From JBKQVT01 sp963804825 (GTDB taxonomy: Bacteria; Planctomycetota; Planctomycetia; Pirellulales; Thermoguttaceae), in the NCBI GenBank assembly GCA_963804825.1, contig CAWDRV010000006.1, forward strand, positions 186,001 to 250,000: 64,000 nucleotides of DNA. The letters run 5' to 3'. A program made the translations under genes and the position numbers. This document shows positions 16,467-26,951 of this stretch, in pieces; the first letter of the stretch is position 1; every line of letters begins with the position of its first letter. The notes below the pieces were generated by a model. The model made no database searches, was not told the origin of the DNA, and worked only from the letters and a program-made list of their open reading frames with translations.

Positions 16467-19400
16467 ATGCGTAAGCGCTCGAGGTTCTGCAAGGTCGGGA
16501 CGAAACTTTTCGGCGGCGAGAACGGGCGACGCCCAGGGCGCTCAATGCGGCGACTGGCGATCGAAGAACTCGAGCACCGCATGCTTCTGTCAGGAATCAC
16601 CGCGCACACCAATGTGGCGCTCGCCACCGAACCGGACGGCACGCCCGTGCCCCCCGCCAGTTCGCCCCTGGTGGGCTACCTCGCGCCGGCGCAAATCCGC
16701 AAGGCCTACGGGATCGACACCCTCATCAGCGCGGACGACGACGGGCATGGCCAGACCATCGCGATCATCGACGCCTACAACGATCCCAAAATCGTGAGCG
16801 ACGTGGCGGCGTTTGACACCCAGTTCGGCTTGCAGCAATTCGTGACGTCCGGCCCCGGTCCCAAGTTCGCCGTTGTGGACCAATACGGCAATGCGATACC
16901 AGACCAGACCGACCCTCCACCAGGGCAGAACCCAGTGAACGCGGCGTACGGTGATTGGGGGATGGAGATATCGATGGACGTCGAGTGGGCCCACGCGGTC
17001 GCGCCGCAGGCCAACATCATCCTCTTCGAGGCCAACAGCAACGGGCAGCCAGACCTTTTGACCGCGGTCCAGACGGCCGCGGGCTACTCCGGCGTATCCG
17101 TGGTGTCGATGAGTTTCGGTGGCAGCGAATCCCCCGACGAATTGCAAAACGACTCCTATTTCACCACGCCCGCCGGTCACGGGAACAACGACATCTTCGT
17201 GGCTGCCACGGGCGACGACGGCTGGCCGGGGAGCTACCCAGCATATTCGCCCAACGTCGTGGCGGTCGGCGGCACCACCCTTACCCTCGACGCCAACAAC
17301 AACTGGCAAAGCGAGAGGGTCTGGGGCGATAACTGGGCCCCGCCCTATCAAACCGGCACCGGCTACGGCCAAAGCAATTACGAGAGCGAGCCCGGCTACC
17401 AAGCCGGCGTGCAAACGTCCGGCGCCCGCGAAATCGCCGACGTTTCCTTCGACGCCGATTCGGTCGTCGGCAGCGGCGTCGAGGTGTACGATTCCTACGA
17501 CTTTGGCGCTAATCATCCCTGGTTTGCCGGGGGCGGTACGAGCCTGGCGACGCCCTGTTGGGCGGGACTTTTCGCCATCGCCGACCAGATGCGGGCCGGG
17601 GCCGCGCCCCTGCTGAACAGCCCCGCGGCCCTTTACGCCCTCACCGACCCGTATAGCAGCGACTTCCACGACGTCACCGTGGGCGGGTACTCGACGCAGC
17701 AGGGCGAGAGTTACTTGGCGGGCCCGGGCTATGACATGTATTCGGGCATCGGCACGCCGATCGCCAATAACCTGGTTCCCGACCTCGCAAGGGAGACGAT
17801 AGCGCCGCCGCCAACAACGTGGACCGGGGTCTACGGCGATGGTGTTAGCTGGGCGGATGGCTTGAACTGGAGCACGGGTTTATGCCCCACCTCCTCGACC
17901 GACGTGGTGGTAGACTCCGCAGCGGTCACGGTCAACTCGCAAGATGCCAAGGCCAACTCCCTGGAACTTTCCAACACCACGCTCGACATTCAGTCGGGCG
18001 GGACCCTCACGGTGACCGGCACCATTACGCTAAACGACTCCTCGACGATCGAGGTCGATAGCGGCGGAAAGCTCGTATGCACCAACACCTTCGCGGCGGC
18101 CGGCGCGGGCGGATCGCTGCTCATCGACGGCGGCACCCTCACGGCGGATGCAACCGCCACGGTCGCCGCGCCGATCATGATTGGCCCCAACCAAGCCACC
18201 TTCGACACGGCGGGTTATTCCATGGCATTGAAGGGCCAAATCCAAGACGTCGACACCAACTATCCGGGCGGGCTGATTAAGACCGGCAGCGGCGCGCTGA
18301 TCATCTGGCAGCCCAGCGCGGCGCCCAGCAGCGACATCGTGAAGCCCAACGGCGGAACGGTAACGCTGGGTCCTCCGATCGTTGACGGCGGCAGCCAGAC
18401 CGAAAATTACACGCACGGCGGCCAATCGCTCAATTCCATCGGCAACGGCAACGGCGACAACGGCGGCGACACGACCGGGGCCGACGTCGTCGAGTTCTAT
18501 TTGCAGCCGATCAGCCAAGGCACCACCAACTACACCACCGATTTCGAGATGGACAGCAACGACAACATCACCGCGAACAACGTCGCCACCAACGACGCCT
18601 CCGGGACGATCTACTTCGCCGTCTACGCGGGCTTGAACCAGGCGAACGACACCCACGCCGACGACGGCGTCGGGTTTGCGTTTCTGAATTTCACCTCGAC
18701 GGGGACCATCGGCAGCGAGCCGTCGTCGCTGGGCCTGTCGCTTGAAAACGGCTTTGGCGACAGGGTTACCGCCAGCCCGGGCGCGTCGACCGATCTGAAC
18801 GACGACGGCAACCTCAACGTCGGCTCGACCAACAGCCGCAGCCCGGCGGGCTGGGCCGTATTCGAGCAGAACTCTTGCGCCTTCGCCACGGGCAGCGGCG
18901 CGGCCAACGGCAGCGGCGACCGCACGAACGTCCTGCTCGGCGTGCTCGCGTACAACTACACGAATGCCAGCGCGACCGGCACGCAGACGGCGCAGGTTAC
19001 GCTCGATAGCCGGGCCGGCGACCTCTTGGCGCTGGCCCTCGGCTATAAGCTGGACGGCGTTATAAAGTGCGACACGTTCAGCGGATCGCAGGCCGCCGAC
19101 CTGGCGATCGGCACGCCGGTGACGATAACCTACACCCCGCCCGGGGCCGAAAACGAGTCGGTGGTTGTTGGCGGGGGCGTGGTCGGCAGCAGCGTTGTGG
19201 TCAATAAAGTTAGCTCGACGGCCCTCCCGGTTACCGACGGCGTAGCGGCGGCTGCAAGCCTTCAGACTGTGATTTCCGCCGCGACCGATGCGAGCGTTTC
19301 CGCAGCGACGGCGACCGTGCCGATTGCGGCTACCGGGGTCAGTGGCGGGGCGACAGAAAGCGCGCTTACTGCGAACCTCGGTTCCGCGAGTTCATCCGCG

Positions 19401-19499
19401 ACGACTGACGGGCACAGCGACACCATCGCAGCGGACGAGTATTTTGCCACGCTCGGCGCCGATTTCCCGGCGATCACCTTGTCCGTAGCAGCGGCCTAG
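16467..19499 (+). CDS. Secreted S53 (sedolisin/kumamolisin-like) peptidase with LEPRxLLS leader
   Basis: 1010 residues. Leader RRLAIEELEHRMLLSG is a LEPRxLLS-type export signal. The S53 domain follows (about 50-430): start LAPAQIRKAYGI, catalytic E-x3-D in GDWGMEISMDVEW, oxyanion Asp in AATGDDGWPG, and serine in AGGGTSLATPCWAG. No long pro-domain is present, unlike classical sedolisins. The rest has a beta-helix/autotransporter-like strand repeat (SGGTLTVTGTITLNDSSTIE), a NYTTDFEMDSNDNITANN domain and a low-complexity Ala/Ser/Thr tail ending at the broken macroglobulin-like gene. Start ATG 16467 has GGAGGATTCGCC; an upstream ATG at 16413 adds a poor extension. A paralogue with the same leader and domain is at 52504-58076. 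Confidence 0.88.
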   Translation: MRKRSRFCKVGTKLFGGENGRRPGRSMRRLAIEELEHRMLLSGITAHTNVALATEPDGTPVPPASSPLVGYLAPAQIRKAYGIDTLISADDDGHGQTIAIIDAYNDPKIVSDVAAFDTQFGLQQFVTSGPGPKFAVVDQYGNAIPDQTDPPPGQNPVNAAYGDWGMEISMDVEWAHAVAPQANIILFEANSNGQPDLLTAVQTAAGYSGVSVVSMSFGGSESPDELQNDSYFTTPAGHGNNDIFVAATGDDGWPGSYPAYSPNVVAVGGTTLTLDANNNWQSERVWGDNWAPPYQTGTGYGQSNYESEPGYQAGVQTSGAREIADVSFDADSVVGSGVEVYDSYDFGANHPWFAGGGTSLATPCWAGLFAIADQMRAGAAPLLNSPAALYALTDPYSSDFHDVTVGGYSTQQGESYLAGPGYDMYSGIGTPIANNLVPDLARETIAPPPTTWTGVYGDGVSWADGLNWSTGLCPTSSTDVVVDSAAVTVNSQDAKANSLELSNTTLDIQSGGTLTVTGTITLNDSSTIEVDSGGKLVCTNTFAAAGAGGSLLIDGGTLTADATATVAAPIMIGPNQATFDTAGYSMALKGQIQDVDTNYPGGLIKTGSGALIIWQPSAAPSSDIVKPNGGTVTLGPPIVDGGSQTENYTHGGQSLNSIGNGNGDNGGDTTGADVVEFYLQPISQGTTNYTTDFEMDSNDNITANNVATNDASGTIYFAVYAGLNQANDTHADDGVGFAFLNFTSTGTIGSEPSSLGLSLENGFGDRVTASPGASTDLNDDGNLNVGSTNSRSPAGWAVFEQNSCAFATGSGAANGSGDRTNVLLGVLAYNYTNASATGTQTAQVTLDSRAGDLLALALGYKLDGVIKCDTFSGSQAADLAIGTPVTITYTPPGAENESVVVGGGVVGSSVVVNKVSSTALPVTDGVAAAASLQTVISAATDASVSAATATVPIAATGVSGGATESALTANLGSASSSATTDGHSDTIAADEYFATLGADFPAITLSVAAA

Positions 19500-19500
19500 C

Positions 19501-20243
19501 GGTAGACGAGGGAAGCCCAGCCGGCACTCGCCCAGGCGGTAGCGGGCCTCGATGTCCAACGGACTCGCGCCGTGGTCCTTCGAGAACTGTTGATACAGGC
19601 CGGCCGCCTCGCCCACGCGGCCCATGTTCTGATGGCATTCGGCCACGCGCAACTCGACCTCGACCCGCCGGTCCGCCTTGGGACCCACTTCCAACGCCTT
19701 GCGGTAGAACTCCAGGGCCTTGTCGTACTGCGGCTTCTGGTCCTCCTTGGGCGGCTTGAAATAGGCGTCGGCGAAGTCCAGATAAATGTCGGCGATCTGC
19801 TGCTTGCGGTCGTCCGAGAGGAGGTAGGCCGCCTCGGCGCCGTAGATCTGCTCGGCGCCGCGGAAATCGCCCTTGCGGGCCAGGGCCAACGCCTTGCCGA
19901 AGCGGGCCTGCCGGGTCCAGGGACTCTTGGGAAAATCCTTCTGGAGCTGATCGAACGCGGCCACCGCCTCGTCGTATTTCCGCGAAAGATACAACGCCCG
20001 GCCTTTCAAATAGGTCAGGTAATCCCGCGGGGCATCCTTCGCCTTGGCTGCCTCGTCGATCGCCCGAATGGCTTCCGGATAGTTGCGGTCCTGCATCAAC
20101 TGCCGGACCTTCGCGGCGACCAGGGGTACGTCGGCCGACGTTGGCCCGGCGGCGGCCACTGCCGTCGGCATGAAAGCGGACATGGCGGTCAACAGCGTGA
20201 GAACGAGGACGATTGCAGCCGGACGGGGGTGGAAGTGTCGCAT
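19501..20243 (-). pseudogene. 5' part of the macroglobulin/TPR-like gene, truncated
   Basis: Opens with a signal peptide (MRHFHPRPAAIVLVLTLLTA) and TPR-like helices: VRQLMQDRNYPEAIRAIDEA, LSRKYDEAVAAFDQLQKDFP, YDKALEFYRKALEVGPKADR and LYQQFSKDHGASPLDIEARY. The familiar text ends at about YRLGECRLG (near 19510); the following residues are meaningless and run into the end of the S53 gene. Start ATG 20241-20243 has CGGAGCC upstream. Together with 10325-13170 it forms the two ends of one gene whose middle, where MG domains and thioester domain would be expected, is missing. Confidence 0.75.
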
Positions 20244-20462
20244 GGAATGGCTCCGGAAAGTGATCCCCTCTCCTGGAGGGGGGCGGTGGAATGGACGACT
20301 CGCTCGTGCCACGAGGCAAGAATAGCCTATCGCTTAGACGAAATCACGGGGGGTGAAGTTCCCCAATGCGGAAAATAAAGGAGTTGGCAACAGCCGAACA
20401 TTCCCCCTTATGCCTTCCTGGCCGTCGATTTTCCTTGCAAATCGGTGGTTATCGACGAACGC

Positions 20463-21225
20463 TTAATCGAGGATCTTCACCTCACGGATGGGCTTGCCTG
20501 CCTGACGGGACACAAACTCGGCGATCGCCTTCTGCTTATCGAGGCTGATCTCAAGGACGTTCCCAGGTATTCCCCAGGATGACGCCGTCGCTGAATTGGA
20601 TCTCGTATCCGCGATCCTCGATAACTTTGCCGAATAGTTGCTTGTACCGCGGCGCCGTGCGAATTTCCGCAACGGCGCTGTATGGGTAAGCCGAATGTGA
20701 AAGACCAAACCATGACTGCAATCGGACTTCCTTCTGATCGAAATCCATATGCCAGTTCAGAATGGCCAGTACCGCGGCCAAGAGAATGAGCCCGAAGAAG
20801 GACAGCAATAAGCGCATCGCGCGGTGGAAGTCAATGCCGTAAAAAAGATTGTCATAACGGAGGAAAAGAGCGAATCGGTCGCGGAGCAGGCCGCGAATGG
20901 TTAGCACAACGAGGGGCGCGGAACTTAGGATGCCCAGGAAGATCGCCGGCGCTGCCATAGCAACCGCTGGTAAATAGAGATGAAAGACAACCTGGTCGAA
21001 GCGGCTCGCGTTCCATCGGCATAAGGGAGCGAGAATGTAGTACCACCAGACAAACGTGAGCAAAGCCATGTACGGGAGGCACATCACATTGACAACCGAC
21101 AGCCATTTCCGATAAACAGGGGCCAACTTTTCCAGCGGCGGCCCCGCCTCTTCGTAGCCGGGTGGCAAGGGAAACAGCTTCGCCATGAATCGCAAGAAGA
21201 ATCGCTGCAGCCAAATCTCCAGCAT
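20463..21225 (-). pseudogene. Three-helix membrane protein, frame break near 20575
   Basis: First frame (21225 down to 20551) begins MLEIWLQRFFLRFMAKLFPL and has three to four membrane segments: VNVMCLPYMALLTFVWWYYI, LPAVAMAAPAIFLGILSSAP and MRLLLSFFGLILLAAVLAIL. A cytoplasmic tail with WFGLSHSAYPYSAVAEIRTA follows and stops prematurely. The next frame continues with ISLDKQKAIAEFVSRQAGKP and ends IREVKILD at 20463, which reads as the natural C-terminus. One base must be skipped (or two added) near GGGAACGTCC. No family is recognised; the tail pattern resembles DUF proteins that end in a small PH-like domain. Function unknown. Confidence 0.6.
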
Positions 21226-21263
21226 TTGAAAATTACCCGGCGTTCAACCTATTGACCTGTACC

Positions 21264-21281
21264 ACCCCTTCAGCGAGGGGT
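21264..21281. terminator. Small hairpin between divergent/convergent genes
   Basis: ACCCCT (21264-21269) pairs with AGGGGT (21276-21281), loop TCAGCG, followed on the plus strand by ATTCTACTAT. Weak; it could end the minus-strand methyltransferase transcript. Confidence 0.3.
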
Positions 21282-21350
21282 ATTCTACTATGAGATTGAT
21301 GGTGCTGCAAGGCATTGCAATCGACGGACGCTCGGTGCCGCTGCCGCCCG

Positions 21351-22364
21351 CTACGCCTTCCGGGCCGCCACCACGGAATTCATCGCCACGCCCATCGCCG
21401 CCTCGCCGTCCAACAGCAAGGCGGGCTCGACAAAACCGGCCGCTTCAAGGTCCTCGACAAACTCGGCCAGCGTAAACGTCCCGCCGGTCTCCGTGTTGAC
21501 CAGCATGTTGATGGCGAACATTGCGCCCTCGGGCGGCCGGGTGCGATCGGCCTGCATGACGATGTCGCGGATGGCGATCCGTCCGCCGGGCTGCAAGGCG
21601 CGATAGACCTTGCCGTAGAGCGCCCGATTATCCTCCCGCGAGTGCTGATGGACAATCGCGCTGAGCCAGGCGAGATCGGCGCCCGCGGGCAACTCGTCGG
21701 CATAGAAGTCGCCGGCGACGAGCGTCACGCGGCGTTCCAGACGGCTGCCGGCCAGGCGCTGCCGGGCCTGGACGATGGCGTCGGGCAGATCGAAGATCGT
21801 GGCGGTCGTGCCGGGCCGGGCGCGGAGAAAGGCCAGCGTCCACGTGCCCGACGCACCGCCCACGTCGAGCAGATGCCGGAAAGGCAAGTCGGCCAGGCGT
21901 GCCACCAGGCCGTCGGCCATCGGGCCGGAAACGCTGTGCATCGCGGCGATGAATGCGGCCCGATCCGCCTCGTCGCCCCGGATGCTCGCTTGCCCAGGCT
22001 CCGGCACGCCCCGTTTGACAACCCACGCCAACCGGGTCCATTGCCGCAGACAGTTCATGCTGTGCCAGATCATCGGCAGCACCGTCTGCGGGCCGTCTTC
22101 GGTCAACAGCGGCCGGAGCGGCGCGGGCGTCGCGTAGCGGTCGCCGGTCTTCTCCAGCAGCCGCAAGGCCGTCAAGGCGTCCAGCAGCATGGCCATCGCC
22201 CGCGGATCGGCCGACGCCTCTTCGGCCAGTTCCACGGCGGAGCGGCTCCGATCGCCCAGGAGGGTAAAGAGGTTCAGCTCGGCGGCCGCCCCGAGCACGC
22301 AGGCCGGCTGATAATCGCGCATCAGTCGGAGGATATCGAACCGATCGGGAAGGTTTTGTTCCAT
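21351..22364 (-). CDS. SAM-dependent O-methyltransferase (acetylserotonin O-methyltransferase-like)
   Basis: 337 residues. N-terminal winged-helix dimerisation domain (about 1-85: FDILRLMRDYQPACVLGAAA, TALRLLEKTGDRYATPAPLR) followed by a Rossmann methyltransferase domain with motif I LLDVGGASGTWTLAFL (about 167-182), DLPDAIVQARQRL, and the acidic loop GDFYADELPAGADLAWLSAI. Motif HQHSREDNRALYGKVYRAL and IAIRDIVMQ follow. This layout matches Methyltransf_2 enzymes, which methylate hydroxyl groups of small molecules or carotenoid/quinone-like substrates; the substrate here is unknown. Start ATG 22362-22364 is chosen because the family alignment begins there (MEQNLPDRFDILRLM); its ribosome site is weak. 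It appears monocistronic. Confidence 0.85.
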   Translation of the reverse strand: MEQNLPDRFDILRLMRDYQPACVLGAAAELNLFTLLGDRSRSAVELAEEASADPRAMAMLLDALTALRLLEKTGDRYATPAPLRPLLTEDGPQTVLPMIWHSMNCLRQWTRLAWVVKRGVPEPGQASIRGDEADRAAFIAAMHSVSGPMADGLVARLADLPFRHLLDVGGASGTWTLAFLRARPGTTATIFDLPDAIVQARQRLAGSRLERRVTLVAGDFYADELPAGADLAWLSAIVHQHSREDNRALYGKVYRALQPGGRIAIRDIVMQADRTRPPEGAMFAINMLVNTETGGTFTLAEFVEDLEAAGFVEPALLLDGEAAMGVAMNSVVAARKA

Positions 22365-22598
22365 GATTGCACGTTCGGTAAAGGGCCAGCGGGGGCACCC
22401 GGGGGGAAACACTCTCTATTTCATCCCGGCGGGCGTAAGTTGACAAGTGTGCCCCCGAAGATGCGGAAATACTGCCCGAAAGAGGGGCGGGAGGCGTTCG
22501 TGCCGCCTCCATCGTGGCTTTCCTCGTGTTTTCTCGACAAGCCGGAACTAGAATACCAGTAGACGATCGTGCTGACCTGGGTTCTATCGCTACGGTGA

Positions 22599-23573
22599 TT
22601 GCCATGTCGCGCATGCTGGTGGATCGGTTTCATGCTGGGGGTTGTCGGGGCGTCGGCTTCCGCATTGGCCCAATTCAAGGATGCCGAACCGGGCGGGCCG
22701 AAGTTGGGTCCCTCGGAGGTTTCCAAATGGCGTTGCGGCATGGTCATCACGGCCGCCGGCGGCCCCTGCAAGGGAGTGATCGGCTACGTGCCGGTCCCGC
22801 GCGACTGGCCGGAACAGCAGGTGAGGATCGCCGAGGAGGACATCTCGCCCGAGGTGACCGTCAGCTACGAGACGGTCGAGGGCGCGGCCAAGATCATGCT
22901 GATCAAGATTCCGTACTTGGACGGCGGCAAGGAGGCCAAGGCCGTGGTGACGTTCGAGATTCGCCGCAGCCAGTTGTTGGCCCCGGAGAAGACCGACGGC
23001 TATAAGATTCCGGACAGCAAGAAGCTCACTCCCGCCTTGCGGGGTTACTTGGTCCCGAGCCTGAAGATCGAGAGCCGCGACCCGAAGATTCGCAAATTGG
23101 CCAAGGAGATCGGCACGGACAAGGAAAAGGCGTGGGACCACGTCGAGGCGATTTACGATTGGGTCCGCGAGCACGTCAAGTATGACAAGAATGGCAAGCT
23201 CAAGGGCGCGTTGGCCGCGTTGCGCGAAAAGACCGGCGAGTGCGAGGACATGAGTTCCTTGTTCATCGCCATTTGCCGGGCTGCGGGCGTTCCAGCCCGC
23301 ACGGTCTGGGAGCATGGCCACTGCTACCCCGAGTTCTACCTGTTGGACGACAAGGGGGAAGGGCACTGGTTTCCGTGTCAGGCGGCGGGCAGTCGCGCGT
23401 TCGGCTGCATTCCCGAGACTCGGCCGATCCTTCAGAAGGGCGACAACTTCCGAAAGTTGAACAGCAAGAAACCGAAGGACCGGCAGCGTTATCTGGCCGA
23501 GTTTATCAAGTGCACTCCGTTAAATCCCGGCGGCGACCCGAAGGTAACGTTTATCCGCGAGGCGGTGCAGTAA
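22599..23573 (+). CDS. Secreted transglutaminase-like protein
   Basis: 324 residues. Signal peptide FMLGVVGASASALAQF; a beta-rich N-terminal domain (about 40-130); then a transglutaminase core: VEAIYDWVREHVKYD, catalytic Cys in KTGECEDMSSLFIAICRAAG, His in EHGHCYPEFYLLDDKGEGHW. Papain-like transglutaminase folds act as peptidases or amidases as often as cross-linkers, so the reaction is uncertain. An exported role is supported by the signal peptide. The start is uncertain: the frame opens at TTG 22599, and ATG at 22632 (MLGVVGAS) gives a tighter signal peptide; neither has a strong ribosome site. Ends just before the groEL terminator region on the opposite strand. Confidence 0.82.
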   Translation: MPCRACWWIGFMLGVVGASASALAQFKDAEPGGPKLGPSEVSKWRCGMVITAAGGPCKGVIGYVPVPRDWPEQQVRIAEEDISPEVTVSYETVEGAAKIMLIKIPYLDGGKEAKAVVTFEIRRSQLLAPEKTDGYKIPDSKKLTPALRGYLVPSLKIESRDPKIRKLAKEIGTDKEKAWDHVEAIYDWVREHVKYDKNGKLKGALAALREKTGECEDMSSLFIAICRAAGVPARTVWEHGHCYPEFYLLDDKGEGHWFPCQAAGSRAFGCIPETRPILQKGDNFRKLNSKKPKDRQRYLAEFIKCTPLNPGGDPKVTFIREAVQ

Positions 23574-23753
23574 GGGGCGGGTTCTTCAGCGCCCAAGGCC
23601 GCTGCCAACTGGCGGGCGGCAACGCACGCAAAACAACCGCCGGCCCGGATGTCTCCGAACCGGCGGAGTTTCCAACAAATCCATCGGAACGGGCAGGTGT
23701 CAACGCACGGCACCACTGCCGCCGCCGTGCTATCTGCTCCCTGGCGACCCCAT

Positions 23754-23773
23754 CCCCAGGCTTACGCCTGGGG
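23754..23773 (-). terminator. Hairpin at the 3' end of groEL
   Basis: CCCCAGGC (23754-23761) pairs with GCCTGGGG (23766-23773), loop TTAC. It lies 11 bp past the groEL stop on the minus strand. No T-tract, so termination may need other factors; it also resembles the CCCCAGGC repeat class. Confidence 0.45.
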
Positions 23774-23783
23774 CTCACTACTC

Positions 23784-25409
<1,626 letters not shown>

Positions 25410-25445
25410 GAGACATTTTCTCCTTCAATGCGCTTGTTGGTTTGC

Positions 25446-25775
25446 TTACTTGATGACCGCCAGCACGTCTTCCTCCCGCATCAGCAGCAGCTCGCGGTCG
25501 CCCAGCTTGAACTGCTCGCCGGAGTAGGATGTGAACAGGACGCGGTCGCCGACCTTGACTTGCAGCGGGCTCGATGCGCCGCTCTTCAGCAGGCGGCCTT
25601 CGCCCACGCTGATGATCTTGCCGCGGGTGGGCTTGTCCTTGGCAGTGTCGGGCAACACAATGCCGCCGGCCGTGACCGTTTCCGATTCTTCCCGCTCGAT
25701 GACCACCCGGTCGTGGAGCGGCTGAATCTTGATGTGACCCCCCTTGGGACTGGTTTCTTTCTGCTTCTTTGCCAT
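25446..25775 (-). CDS. groS: Co-chaperonin GroES
   Basis: 109 residues, slightly longer than the usual 95-100 because of an N-terminal MAKKQKETSPKGGHIK extension. Core text is canonical: IQPLHDRVVIEREESETVTA, GGIVLP mobile loop, GKIISVGEG, VKVGDRVLFTSYSGEQF and LLLMREEDVLAVI. It caps the GroEL ring. Start ATG 25773-25775 follows CCGGAGGCAACGC on the minus strand. groEL follows after 36 bp. A palindrome with 9-nt spacer lies about 105 bp upstream and may control the operon. Confidence 0.96.
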   Translation of the reverse strand: MAKKQKETSPKGGHIKIQPLHDRVVIEREESETVTAGGIVLPDTAKDKPTRGKIISVGEGRLLKSGASSPLQVKVGDRVLFTSYSGEQFKLGDRELLLMREEDVLAVIK

Positions 25776-25879
25776 GCGTTGCCTCCGGAACTCCTGGGAA
25801 CAGTCTGCCAATAGTGCGCGTCGGCCGGCACTTTCCCATCGCCTTTTAGCAATTGGTGCGCCAAAAGAGGAATATGCGT

Positions 25880-25904
25880 TAACTCATTGTGGTAATATGA
25901 GTTA
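25880..25904 (-). promoter_or_regulatory. CIRCE-like inverted repeat upstream of groESL
   Basis: TAACTCAT (25880-25887), 9-nt spacer, ATGAGTTA (25897-25904), perfect 8-bp arms. It is 105 bp upstream of the groES start. The N9 spacing equals that of CIRCE, the HrcA operator (TTAGCACTC-N9-GAGTGCTAA), but the arm sequence is different, so a divergent operator is inferred rather than CIRCE itself. Confidence 0.5.
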
Positions 25905-26003
25905 TGAAATCTTCACTTGTTTTACTGCCCGGCTCGGACCGCCAAGTGTGGTAAAATCGAGCCCTGCCGTTCCACAAAGCCTGCCAATATGGCAGAGGCC
26001 CGT

Positions 26004-26084
26004 GCGAAACCGCAAGCGGGCGCAGCACCCGCCGCACTGCTGCGGCGGCTTTTCCAATCCCTAATCCCTAATCCCCAATCCCTT
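26004..26084. repeat. Composite repeat, copy 1 (GCGAAACCGCAAGCG + TAATCCC heptamers)
   Basis: GCGAAACCGCAAGCG at 26004-26018, then about 35 bp, then a heptamer tract CAATCCC-TAATCCC-TAATCCC-CAATCCC (26055-26084). The stop codon of the homocysteine methyltransferase gene (26061-26063) lies inside the tract. Other copies: 31909-32015, 48198-48260, 49112-49204. Confidence 0.75.
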
Positions 26085-26951
26085 TTGCAACGCCTGCCGC
26101 ACGGCGGCGATGAACTCGGGCGTGGTGCCGCAGCAGCCGCCGATCAAACCGGCCCCGGCCTGGACCAAGGCCGGAACAAAGGCCGCAAACTCACGGGCCG
26201 TCTGCCGGTAAACCAGCTTTCCCTCGTGCGACTCGGGCAGGCCGGCGTTGGCCTTGATCCAGACGGGCCGCGCGGAGGCGGCGTGCAGTCGGCGGCAAAT
26301 GTCCACGAAGCCGGCGATCCCCTGGCCGCAATTGGAGCCCACCAGGTCGGCCCCGGCGGCCAGCAACTGCCCGGCCGCCTGCTCCGGCGTGGTGCCCATC
26401 AGGGTGCGGTCCTTGTTGGCGCCGGCGCCGAAGGTCATGCTGCCGACGACGGGCAAACCGGTGTCATGGGCGGCCGACACGGCCAGGACCGCCTCCGCCG
26501 GATCGAACATGGTTTCCACGACAATTCCGTCCGCGCCGGCGCGGGCGAGGGCTTCGGCCGATTCGGCGAAGGCGGCCCGAAGCTCCTCTTGGCTGGTCTC
26601 GCCCATCAGGAGCATGACGCCGCTCGGGCCCATGGCGGCGAAGACCAGCGCCCGGCCGGCCGCCCCGCGGCGGGAAATGGCCACGCCCGCCTCGTTGATC
26701 GCCACGACCTGGTCGGCCAAATCGTGCCGCGCGAGGATGAAACGATTCGCCCCAAACGTGTTGGTCAAAATGACCTGGCTGCCGGCCTCGACATACGCCC
26801 GGGCGACCTGCTCGACCACGTCCGGTTGGGCCAGGTTCCAGGCGTCCGGGCAGGCCCCGACGGCCAGTCCGCGCTGTTGCAGTTGCGTTGCCCAGGCCCC
26901 GTCGGTCGTGACCGGTCCGGCGGCGAGCAGTTTTTCCAGCGTCGGGTGCAT
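26061..26951 (-). CDS. Homocysteine S-methyltransferase family protein
   Basis: 296 residues forming one TIM-barrel zinc enzyme of the betaine/S-methylmethionine-homocysteine methyltransferase family (also the N-terminal module of MetH). Visible: substrate region TDGAWATQLQQRGL near the start, NTFGANRF, and three zinc cysteines in GSNCGQG and GLIGGCCGTTPE. It transfers a methyl group to homocysteine; donor unknown. No cobalamin or folate domains follow, so it is a stand-alone unit. The last residues (GLGIRD) are encoded by a heptamer repeat tract. metE lies nearby at 28798, beyond an IS110 element, so two methionine-forming routes may be present. Start ATG 26949-26951. Confidence 0.85.
   Translation of the reverse strand: MHPTLEKLLAAGPVTTDGAWATQLQQRGLAVGACPDAWNLAQPDVVEQVARAYVEAGSQVILTNTFGANRFILARHDLADQVVAINEAGVAISRRGAAGRALVFAAMGPSGVMLLMGETSQEELRAAFAESAEALARAGADGIVVETMFDPAEAVLAVSAAHDTGLPVVGSMTFGAGANKDRTLMGTTPEQAAGQLLAAGADLVGSNCGQGIAGFVDICRRLHAASARPVWIKANAGLPESHEGKLVYRQTAREFAAFVPALVQAGAGLIGGCCGTTPEFIAAVRQALQKGLGIRD

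Noticed and set aside
25880..25904. Canonical CIRCE element
   Set aside because: Spacing fits but the arms do not match TTAGCACTC; reported only as CIRCE-like.
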